Shown here: one piece after another, positions 17,678-24,670 of the stretch
How the letters are laid out: each line of letters starts with the position of its first letter
Position numbering within the stretch: position 1 is the stretch's first letter
Source: UBA3792 sp045114775
GTDB lineage: Bacteria > Bacillota > Clostridia > Christensenellales > CAG-138
Length of the DNA stretch: 64,000 nt
Reading direction: 5' to 3'
NCBI GenBank assembly: GCA_045114775.1
Contig: JBGULC010000010.1
Span: 1-64,000, forward strand
Notes under the pieces: model-generated
What the model was told of the DNA's origin: nothing
Databases searched by the model: none
What the model saw: only the letters and a program-made list of their open reading frames with translations
Made by a program: the position numbers and the translations under genes

Positions 17678-17706
17678 TGGACAATCCGGAAAGAATGTGC
17701 TATGAT
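17678..17706 (+). promoter_or_regulatory. Promoter of the HerA-like ATPase gene
   Basis: TGGACA (17678-17683), 17-base spacer, extended TGC-TATGAT (-10 at 17701-17706). The leader is about 30 bases and holds GGAGG before the ATG at 17742. Confidence 0.75.
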
Positions 17707-17741
17707 ATATTTGAAAATATCGAGTTTTGCGGAGGCAAGTT

Positions 17742-19313
17742 ATGCTGATCGAAAACAGGATCCTCGTCGGCAGGGGCGAGACCGACGCTTTCATCCTTCC
17801 CGAAATGGCGAACCGCCACGGCATGATCGCCGGGGCGACCGGCACGGGCAAGACCATCACCCTGAAGGTCATGGCGGAATCGTTCTCCGACCTCGGCGTG
17901 CCGGTGTTCCTCGCCGACGTCAAAGGGGATCTTTCCGGCTGCTGCAAAAAGGGCGAAATGACCGACAAGATTGCAAAGCGTTTGGAGGGGATCGGCGTCG
18001 AACCCGAGAGCTTCGAGATGCGGCGCTACCCCGTCCGCTTTTGGGACGTATACGGCGAGGGCGGGCATCCGGTGCGCACGACCGTTTCCGAGATTGGCGC
18101 GGAGCTCCTTGCGCGGCTTCTGAACCTCACCGACGTGCAGACCGGGGTGCTGTCGATCGCGTTCCGCGTGGCCGACGACAACGGCTGGCTTCTCATCGAC
18201 CTCAAGGACCTCCGCGCGATGATCGCCTACGTTACCGAACACGCGGCGGAGCTTCTGCATGAGTACGGCAACATTTCGAAGCAGTCCGCGGGCGCAATCC
18301 AGCGCGCGCTCTTACAGCTTGAGGACGCGGGCGGCGACCTGTTCTTCGGCGAACCAGCGATCGACCTAAGAGACTGGATGCAGACGGACGAGGACGGCCG
18401 CGGCTTCATCAACGTATTCCACTGCGCGAAGCTCTATCAGAGCCCGCTTCTCTATTCGACCTTCATGCTGTGGCTTCTTGCCGAGCTCTTCGAGGAGCTT
18501 CCGGAGGTCGGCGATCTTGAAAAACCGAAGCTCGTGTTCTTCTTTGACGAAGCGCATCTGCTGTTCAGTGACGCCAAGAAAGCGCTGCGCGACAAAGTCG
18601 AGCAGGTCGTGAAGCTGATCCGCTCGAAGGGCGTCGGTGTCTACTTCATTTCGCAGCAGCCCTCGGACCTGCCGGACCCCGTGCTGGCGCAGCTCGGCAA
18701 TCGCGTACAGCACGCGCTCCGTGCCTACACGCCCGCCGAACAGAAGGCGATCCGAACCGCCGCCGCAACGTTCCGCGTAAATCCGAATTTCAAGACCGAG
18801 GACGTTCTGACCGAGCTCGGCACCGGCGAAGCGCTGGTGAGCTTTCTGGACGCGAAGGGCCGCCCGTCGATCGTCGAGCGCTGCACGATCCTGCCGCCGC
18901 AGTCGATGATGGGAATGATCGACGACGAGCGCCGGAAGAGCGAGATCATGGCGGACACGCTATACGGCAAGTACGACGAACCGGTCGATAACGAATCCGC
19001 CTACGAGATCCTGACCGGCAAGGCGCAGAAGGAAGCGCAGGAAAAGGCCGAGGCCGATGCCCGCGCCGCCGAGGAAAAGGAGCGCGAACGGCAGGAAAAA
19101 GAGGAAGCAAAGGCAAAGGAAAAGGCCGAAAAGGAAGACGCCAAGGCCAAGGCGAAGGCCGAAAAGGAAGCGCTCCGCGAAAAGGCGAAACGGAAATCCA
19201 AGACGACATTTGCGGTCGGCAAAGCCGCTTCCTCCGCCGCAAACACGATCGGCCGCGAGGTCGGCAAGTCTCTGTACCGCGGGCTTTTGGGCACGCTCAA
19301 GAAACTCTTCTGA
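17742..19313 (+). CDS. HerA-like DUF853 (YjgR-type) ATPase
   Basis: A 523-residue FtsK/HerA-superfamily ATPase. Walker A is GATGTGKT near residues 33-40 and Walker B is LVFFFDEAHLLF near 265. The conserved helicase-like QQPSDLPD and the C-terminal arginine-rich region fit DUF853. Its last 85 residues are a highly charged Lys/Glu/Ala coiled coil followed by a short basic tail. HerA relatives pump or remodel DNA, but the role of DUF853 proteins is not established, and no nuclease partner such as NurA is next to it. Start chosen by GGAGG 7 bases before ATG. Confidence 0.85.
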   Translation: MLIENRILVGRGETDAFILPEMANRHGMIAGATGTGKTITLKVMAESFSDLGVPVFLADVKGDLSGCCKKGEMTDKIAKRLEGIGVEPESFEMRRYPVRFWDVYGEGGHPVRTTVSEIGAELLARLLNLTDVQTGVLSIAFRVADDNGWLLIDLKDLRAMIAYVTEHAAELLHEYGNISKQSAGAIQRALLQLEDAGGDLFFGEPAIDLRDWMQTDEDGRGFINVFHCAKLYQSPLLYSTFMLWLLAELFEELPEVGDLEKPKLVFFFDEAHLLFSDAKKALRDKVEQVVKLIRSKGVGVYFISQQPSDLPDPVLAQLGNRVQHALRAYTPAEQKAIRTAAATFRVNPNFKTEDVLTELGTGEALVSFLDAKGRPSIVERCTILPPQSMMGMIDDERRKSEIMADTLYGKYDEPVDNESAYEILTGKAQKEAQEKAEADARAAEEKERERQEKEEAKAKEKAEKEDAKAKAKAEKEALREKAKRKSKTTFAVGKAASSAANTIGREVGKSLYRGLLGTLKKLF

Positions 19314-19332
19314 CATGAGAAAGGAAAACGCT

Positions 19333-19908
19333 ATGATGTACTGTGAAAACTGCATGAAGCTCGTCGAAGGCCCCGTTTGTTCTCGCTGCCGCAATCGTAA
19401 GCTCAGAGAACCCGCCTCCGGCGATTTCTGTCTCGTCGCGGACGTCCCCTATATGCAGGCGGAGATGCTGAAGGAGCTTTATGCGGACAACGACGTCCCC
19501 TGCACGGAACGCTCGGCGCTCGGCGCGGGGATCACCGTAAACCTCGGCGTGAACGTCGGCACAACGCGGCTCTATGTGCCGTACGACCGGCTGGAGCTTG
19601 CGAAGGAGCTCTACAACGCGTATTTCAACAGCCCGGTGATTCAGGACGAGCCGCCGGAACGCGAGGTTGTCGAGGGACAGGTCTATCGGCATTTCAAGGG
19701 CAATCTGTACCGCGTCGAAGGCGTTGCAAAGCATTCCGAAACACTGGAGGAATATGTCGTCTACCGCAAGCTCTACGACGATCGGTCGCTGTGGATCCGC
19801 CCGAAGGAGATGTTTTTGTCGCCGGTCGACCGGGAGAAGTATCCCGACGCTATGCAGGAATACCGCTTTGAGCCGGTCGAGGAGCAAAGCAGCCCGGATC
19901 CTGAATAA
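19333..19908 (+). CDS. Zinc-ribbon, DUF2007-like and DUF1653 fusion protein
   Basis: A protein of about 191 residues with three parts. It starts with a CxxC...CxxC ribbon (CENCMKLVEGPVCSRC). Residues 30-100 look like a DUF2007-type signal-sensing alpha/beta domain (YMQAEMLKELYADNDVPC, then LYVPYDRLELAKELY). Residues 115-175 match DUF1653, with YRHFKGNLYRVEGVAKHSET, YVVYRKLYDD and the PKEMFLSPVDREKYP ending. DUF1653 alone is a small SH3-like domain of unknown role. AAAGGA precedes the ATG pair at 19333/19336. Nineteen bases separate it from the ATPase stop, so it is probably the second gene of that unit. Function unknown. Confidence 0.8.
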   Translation: MMYCENCMKLVEGPVCSRCRNRKLREPASGDFCLVADVPYMQAEMLKELYADNDVPCTERSALGAGITVNLGVNVGTTRLYVPYDRLELAKELYNAYFNSPVIQDEPPEREVVEGQVYRHFKGNLYRVEGVAKHSETLEEYVVYRKLYDDRSLWIRPKEMFLSPVDREKYPDAMQEYRFEPVEEQSSPDPE

Positions 19909-20021
19909 TCTGTCTGATCCTGTATAAATGTACAAACGTCGTATACTCCCGTATGCGGCGTTTTTTGCATAGTTTTTCGAAGTTTTGTATGTAAAATCCG
20001 TGCAAAAAATTCATATAATGT

Positions 20022-20050
20022 TTGCATTTTTCATGCGGCGGTGTTATACT
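20022..20050 (+). promoter_or_regulatory. Promoter of the SAM riboswitch transcript
   Basis: TTGCAT (20022-20027), 17-base spacer, TATACT (20045-20050); transcription would start at about 20057, exactly where the riboswitch P1 stem begins. Confidence 0.75.
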
Positions 20051-20054
20051 CGTC

Positions 20055-20140
20055 TTGCCATCGAGAGTGCGCGAGAGACAAGCTCAACGACCGCACAGCA
20101 ACCTGCCTCAGTAAGGTGCTAATGCTTGGTTGATGGCATG
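20055..20140 (+). promoter_or_regulatory. SAM-I (S-box) riboswitch aptamer
   Basis: P1 is GCCATC (20057-20062) with GATGGC (20132-20137). ATCGAGAG follows P1 as in the S-box consensus; P2 pairs GTGCG with CGCAC; then come AGCAACC and AGGTGCTAA, the most conserved SAM-I segments, in correct order and spacing. It should bind S-adenosylmethionine and switch off downstream transcription. No methionine or cysteine gene follows. Confidence 0.85.
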
Positions 20141-20151
20141 TCAAACGATTC

Positions 20152-20180
20152 TGCGGCCCGTTTCATCGGGCCGCTTTTGT
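20152..20180 (+). terminator. Terminator of the SAM riboswitch expression platform
   Basis: GCGGCCCG pairs with CGGGCCGC around TTTCAT, followed by TTTTGT. It stands 15 bases after P1. GATG of the 3' P1 strand could pair with CATC in the loop, a possible anti-terminator contact. Confidence 0.85.
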
Positions 20181-20313
20181 ATACCGGGCCCACCCCCGCG
20201 CGGTCCTGTCCCCCGCGCCCGCGGCTTTGACCGTGCGCTTGCTCTGCGTTTCCGACCGGCTGCAGAAGCCGATCGCTCCGAGAAAGCGAAAGTCCGCATC
20301 AAAGCTTTTCTGC

Positions 20314-20342
20314 TTGCGGCGAAAAGCCCGCCGTGCTATAAT
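20314..20342 (+). promoter_or_regulatory. Promoter ending six bases before the amidase ATG
   Basis: TTGCGG (20314-20319), 17-base spacer, extended TGC-TATAAT (20337-20342). The ATG at 20349 is 6 bases after the -10 box, so the mRNA should start at or within the start codon region. No Shine-Dalgarno is visible. Confidence 0.8.
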
Positions 20343-20348
20343 GGTCGC

Positions 20349-21305
20349 ATGAAATGCAAAGTTATTTCCATTTTTCTTTCGATCCTGCTTGCGGGCGTTC
20401 CGCTCGCCTGCGGGACGATCTCGCGTGAGGATACAGCCGAAACGCCGACGTCCGAAGCGATCCTGCCTGCGACGGAAACGCCGATCGCACAGAGCGCTGC
20501 GCCCGAACCCGTTACAGACGACGTGATCCTTGCGGAGGCCTCTGTCACACCGTCTGAAACGCTTCCCCCGCTGCCGACGCCCACGCCGACGCCCACGCCT
20601 ACGCCGACGCCCACGCCCACGCCGACGCCGGAGCCCACGCCGGAACCGCTTCCGCTTACGGGCGTTGTGATCGGGATCGATCCGGGACATCAGCGGATCT
20701 ACGATCCGAAACCCGAGCCGATCGCACCGGGCGCCAAAAAGACCAAACAGCGCGTCGCGGGCGGCTGCCGCGGCATCAAGAGCGGGGTCTATGAATATGA
20801 CGTTGCGCAGGCTGTCGGTCTGTATCTCAAGGCGCTTTTGGAGGAGCAGGGCGCTACGGTCGTGATCACGCACGAAACGGTGGACGTAAACATCTCGAAC
20901 GCGGAGCGCGCACAGATATTCAACGAGGCAAATGTCGATCTCGGTATCCGTCTGCACCTGAACAGCGGTCCGAACAAAAACGAACGCGGCGCTATCATGA
21001 TAGTGCCGAGCGAAAACCGCACGAGGTTCTTCGACTACAACGTTGCGGCGGCAAAAACGCTCCTTGCCGTGTATACCGAGGAAACGGGCCTGAAGATCTG
21101 CCGCGGCGACGGCATGACGTACCGCGGCGACCAGACCGGCTTCAACTGGTGTACGCGTCCGATCATCAATATTGAGATGGGGCATCTCAGCAACAAGGAG
21201 GACGATAAGCTGATCTCGACCGACGAGTTCCAACAGCTTATGGCGCAGGCGCTCTGCGACGGGCTTCTGAAGTTCTTTGCGGAATACGGACGTCCGCCGG
21301 AATAA
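20349..21305 (+). CDS. N-acetylmuramoyl-L-alanine amidase lipoprotein (Amidase_3)
   Basis: Cleaves the amide bond between MurNAc and the peptide stem. A lipoprotein signal (GVPLAC, Cys21) is followed by a Thr/Pro linker with a run of Pro-Thr dipeptides (about residues 77-105), which would carry the enzyme across the wall. The amidase domain has the zinc ligands in GIDPGHQ, YEYDVAQA (Glu), IRLHLNS (His) and the late catalytic Glu in INIEMGHLSNKEDD. Length is 318 residues. The ATG is directly after a strong -10 box. It lies 170 bases beyond the SAM riboswitch terminator and has its own promoter. Confidence 0.92.
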   Translation: MKCKVISIFLSILLAGVPLACGTISREDTAETPTSEAILPATETPIAQSAAPEPVTDDVILAEASVTPSETLPPLPTPTPTPTPTPTPTPTPTPEPTPEPLPLTGVVIGIDPGHQRIYDPKPEPIAPGAKKTKQRVAGGCRGIKSGVYEYDVAQAVGLYLKALLEEQGATVVITHETVDVNISNAERAQIFNEANVDLGIRLHLNSGPNKNERGAIMIVPSENRTRFFDYNVAAAKTLLAVYTEETGLKICRGDGMTYRGDQTGFNWCTRPIINIEMGHLSNKEDDKLISTDEFQQLMAQALCDGLLKFFAEYGRPPE

Positions 21306-21363
21306 TGCGGTCTGATGAACTCTCTGTTTGCAACAGACCGGTTCCATACCGATCTCCGAAAAC

Positions 21364-21397
21364 AAAAGCGCTTTCCCTTCTTTGGGAAAGCGCTTTT
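21364..21397. terminator. Bidirectional terminator between convergent genes
   Basis: AAAAGCGCTTTCCC pairs with GGGAAAGCGCTTTT around a short loop; T-runs lie on both sides. It serves the amidase (plus) and the methionine sulfoxide reductase (minus). Confidence 0.9.
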
Positions 21398-21405
21398 CGT
21401 ATGCT

Positions 21406-21852
21406 TCAGAGATTCCGTTCCAGTATGACGGCAAGCCGCTCTATGCCGATCCGATCCTCTTCGGTAAAACGGTTGCGCGTAGGGCTGTCAAGGTCCAGCA
21501 CGCCAAAGGGTAAGCCGTCCCTTCTCAGCGGCACGACGAGCTCCGAACGCGATGCGGAATCGCAGGCGATATGCCCCGCAAATGCGTGCACATCCGGAAC
21601 GAGCTGCGAGCGATTTTCACGCACAGCGGCGCCGCAGACCCCGCGCGCGACGGGGATCTCAATGCACGCGGGCTTGCCCTGAAAAGGTCCGAGCACGAGT
21701 GTATCGCCCTCCAGGAGATAGAAGCCCGCCCAGTTCAGATCCTCGAGCGTATCAAAAATCAAAGCGGAAATGTTCGCAAGATTCGCAATGCGGTGCGGCA
21801 CACCGTCAATGAGTGCCTCCGCCTGCGCGATCAGGGTTTCGTAATCGGTCAT
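21406..21852 (-). CDS. Free methionine-(R)-sulfoxide reductase (GAF-domain fRMsr)
   Basis: Reduces free Met-R-sulfoxide with thioredoxin-type electrons. This 148-residue GAF domain has all the family marks: NWAGFYLLEGDTLVLGPFQG with KPAC, the cysteine in GVCGAAV, VPDVHAFAGHIACD with the catalytic Cys, and SRSELVVPL. The ATG follows the NAGPA fusion gene by 16 bases, with AGGAGAAAGG as ribosome site, so it is probably in that transcript. A link to methionine salvage fits the nearby SAM riboswitch only by proximity; orientation is opposite. Confidence 0.93.
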   Translation of the reverse strand: MTDYETLIAQAEALIDGVPHRIANLANISALIFDTLEDLNWAGFYLLEGDTLVLGPFQGKPACIEIPVARGVCGAAVRENRSQLVPDVHAFAGHIACDSASRSELVVPLRRDGLPFGVLDLDSPTRNRFTEEDRIGIERLAVILERNL

Positions 21853-21868
21853 ATCAAATGCCTTTCTC

Positions 21869-24439
21869 CTATTTATGCCGGATGCCGTCGTGCTTGGTGG
21901 GCACGGAGGGATCCGGAATCTGTTCGCTGTAGCCGAACATCAGTGCGTCGATCCAGCCGCGCTGCGTGTCGTCGGTGTTCGGACCCGCATGCTTGTTCAG
22001 TGCCTCTCCCATAAAGACCATGCCCGCCGAACCGCCGCCGTCCAGATTGTACGCGCAGACGCAGCCGCGGTCAATGAAGAGCTGCGCGAAATAGTCAAGC
22101 GAAATGCTGACCGAATAGTTGTTCTGCCGACCGTCCGAAACGATCGCGACCCAGTGTCCCGGCTCGACCATGCCGATGCCGCAGCGCGGGTTCGGATGCG
22201 TGATGCGATGCGTTTTGACGGAGCCGCAGATCTCGCCGTTCTCCACCAGAATCGGTCCGAAGCTGTACGTATCACGAACGCCGCGGTCCATGAGCTGCCG
22301 TGCCGTGAATGTGCCCGGATGCAGCACTTCAAGCTTCATATCGGAAGAAATGACAAGCGTTTCCGCCTTCTCGAAATCCGAATAGAACACACCGTTGCGG
22401 ATAAGGCAGCCCTTGAGCTCCTTCTCCATATCGACAAGATTGTCGCCGGTGATCGCAAGCACCGCTTTTTCGATGCGCGCATATTTCCACGGCTGGTTCT
22501 TTTTGGCAACGCCGGAGCGATAGCTCGACCAATCGCGCATACGGATGTCGGCGACGTAATACACGAGCGGCTTTTTGCCGTCGTAGGTCGTATTGACCCG
22601 CTCGATATCGATTGAAAGCTCCTTGCTCCGATACCGCCATTGGCCGTTGTCGAAATCCAGTTCATATTCCTCGTCGTCGATGTCCAGAAAATACGCAGCG
22701 TTCGGATCGGGCGTAGGCGTAGGCTCCGGCGTAGGCTCCGGCGTCGGTTCGGGCGTAGGCTCCGGCGTCGGCGCTTCGGTCGGCTCAGTCGTAGGAACAA
22801 CCGTCGGCGTCGGTTCGGGCGTAGACACAGGCTCGGGCGTAGGCTCCGGCGTCGGCGCTTCGGTTGCCTCGGCCTGCGGCACGGACGGTTCCGAATGTGA
22901 AGCATTCGGTGCGCGGAGCAGCAGGACCGCAAGCAGGACGCCGCCTAAAAGCGGCAGCAGCGCAACGGCCTTCAGCATCGAGTTGTCCGCACGGCGCAGC
23001 AGGAAAAAGAGTACGGCGGCGAGCACAGCCCCGATCGCGGCAGGCAGCCAGAACAGCTTCGTCCCGCGCTGCTCGGATACTTCCCGGGCTTCCGTATGTT
23101 CCGTCGTGCTCGGCGCAGGCGTCCGGCTCGGAGTCGGCTCCGTCTCGGCGTATACGGGCGGGAGCGGCGCCGGCGTATCGATCGGCGCAGGGATCGGCTC
23201 GGGCGTCGGCGCTTCGGTCGGCGCCTCGGTCGGCACGGGCGTCGGTGTGGTAACGGGCGTAGGCTCCGGCGAAGGCGTCGGAACACGATAGTGCGCAAAG
23301 GCGTCGGTCGAAAGATGCTCCAGAAGATCGTTCTTCGCGCGGTCCTTCCCTACGGTCTCAAACGAAAGCGTAAAGCGCAGCACAGAGGGAAGCTTTTTTT
23401 TGAATACACGCTCCGAGGCATAAAGCTCTGCAAGCTGCGCCGCAAGCGCGTCCGCCCTGATCCCGCCGTAGGCGTTAAGCGGCACGTCAAGCGAGATCTC
23501 GGTATCGCCGTCGGCTGCGGGTGTGTAGACCTTCGAAACTGCAAACGGCGCAGAATCGGGATAACGCGAGGCATCCAGAGCATATTCGGCGGCGGTCAAA
23601 GCGACACGGGCGATCACACTGTCAATATAGCGCTCCTGCTCCTCGGAAAGATCGAGCGTGAGCAGCAGTTTCGGCTTCAGCGTGCGGATCAGACCGACGA
23701 ACCGCTTCAGCAGAACGTCTCTGCCGCCGAGCGCGCTGTAAGCGCTCTTCTCGTTCCGGTTCGTTTCCTTCTTTCCGGTCCCGAACTGCGGCTCGCGCCG
23801 TACGCCCATGCCGCGCAGCACGTCCATGCACTGGTGCGCATGCCAGCCGTCGGTTTTCGTGAGATAAACGACCTGTACGGAAAGCCCGTGCTCCCCTGCG
23901 AGCTTTGCGAACAGCCCGCCGAACAGGTTCAGCTCGTCGCCCGGCTCGTTGAGTATGGCAAGAACGTCCGCCGTCTCATCCGTATCCGGAAACGGCGGAA
24001 CGAAGCCTGCGCCGAAAACGCGGCATTCGGCGATCCGGACCTCGCCGGAAACAGCCGTAAGCTCGACGGACGCAAGTCCGTCGTACGAAACGGGATGCAG
24101 AAAATGATATTCGGCTCCCATGATCTTCTCTTCGCCGAGACGGTTGCCGTCGGCGTCCAGATACGTCAGCGAGAATTCGCCGGGCTGCTCGAAAAAGTCA
24201 AAGAACAGCCCCTCCGGCGCGCCTTCGCCGATCTCCATGCGCAGCGTTTCCCTGCGCTTCAGGGTCACGGTCGTATAGGGATCGTCGTCGGAAAGATGCG
24301 CGACGTATGACTGCGTCTCGTTCGGCGCAATAAACGTGCAGGGCAAAACGCCGTCCTGCGCCTGTTCCGCGCGCCCGACGGAGGGAAGAATGAACAACAG
24401 GGAGAGCAGCAACAAAAGGCTGCGGCGAAAATGTTTCAT
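21869..24439 (-). CDS. Degenerate PIG-L-like domain + membrane helices + NAGPA phosphodiester glycosidase
   Basis: An 856-residue envelope protein. After a signal sequence and a beta-rich segment (to about 150) comes a Rossmann-like part whose start, DVLAILNEPGDELNLFGGL, mirrors the AHPDDE motif of PIG-L/LmbE deacetylases but lacks the His and first Asp. A Pro/Thr/Glu linker, two membrane helices near 455-510, and a second Pro-rich linker made of PTPEPT repeats follow. The C-terminal 260 residues are a NAGPA domain (phosphodiester alpha-GlcNAcase type), with SFGPILVENGE, RCGIGMVEPGHWV and YNLDGGGSAGMVF. Start at MKHFRR is preferred (GGTGAAG upstream). It may trim wall glycopolymers; the substrate is unknown. 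Confidence 0.8.
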   Translation of the reverse strand: MKHFRRSLLLLLSLLFILPSVGRAEQAQDGVLPCTFIAPNETQSYVAHLSDDDPYTTVTLKRRETLRMEIGEGAPEGLFFDFFEQPGEFSLTYLDADGNRLGEEKIMGAEYHFLHPVSYDGLASVELTAVSGEVRIAECRVFGAGFVPPFPDTDETADVLAILNEPGDELNLFGGLFAKLAGEHGLSVQVVYLTKTDGWHAHQCMDVLRGMGVRREPQFGTGKKETNRNEKSAYSALGGRDVLLKRFVGLIRTLKPKLLLTLDLSEEQERYIDSVIARVALTAAEYALDASRYPDSAPFAVSKVYTPAADGDTEISLDVPLNAYGGIRADALAAQLAELYASERVFKKKLPSVLRFTLSFETVGKDRAKNDLLEHLSTDAFAHYRVPTPSPEPTPVTTPTPVPTEAPTEAPTPEPIPAPIDTPAPLPPVYAETEPTPSRTPAPSTTEHTEAREVSEQRGTKLFWLPAAIGAVLAAVLFFLLRRADNSMLKAVALLPLLGGVLLAVLLLRAPNASHSEPSVPQAEATEAPTPEPTPEPVSTPEPTPTVVPTTEPTEAPTPEPTPEPTPEPTPEPTPTPDPNAAYFLDIDDEEYELDFDNGQWRYRSKELSIDIERVNTTYDGKKPLVYYVADIRMRDWSSYRSGVAKKNQPWKYARIEKAVLAITGDNLVDMEKELKGCLIRNGVFYSDFEKAETLVISSDMKLEVLHPGTFTARQLMDRGVRDTYSFGPILVENGEICGSVKTHRITHPNPRCGIGMVEPGHWVAIVSDGRQNNYSVSISLDYFAQLFIDRGCVCAYNLDGGGSAGMVFMGEALNKHAGPNTDDTQRGWIDALMFGYSEQIPDPSVPTKHDGIRHK

Positions 24440-24483
24440 ACGATGCTTCACCGAACTTGTCGTTTTCTGTGGAATGATAAACA

Positions 24484-24512
24484 ATTTTATCATACGGACC
24501 GAAGAAAGTCAA
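24484..24512 (-). promoter_or_regulatory. Promoter of the NAGPA-fMsr transcript
   Basis: Minus strand TTGACT (24512-24507), 17-base spacer, TAAAAT (24489-24484), 45 bases before the ATG at 24439. Confidence 0.75.
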
Positions 24513-24670
24513 TTTGAACAAGCATTCCCGCGCACGCTTTCTGCAAACTGCCTTTTTTGCATCGGAAAACAATCGTTCGCGCGCCATGATTTACAGTTTT
24601 CACACGTCCGGGACATATTTCCGTCAAATTAAACGGGTATACTGGGCACATCCAAAACGGAGGTGATCTT

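Noticed and set aside
20130..20348. In-frame upstream extension of the amidase gene
   Set aside because: It would start within the SAM riboswitch and run through a terminator; the ATG at 20349 gives a perfect lipoprotein signal.
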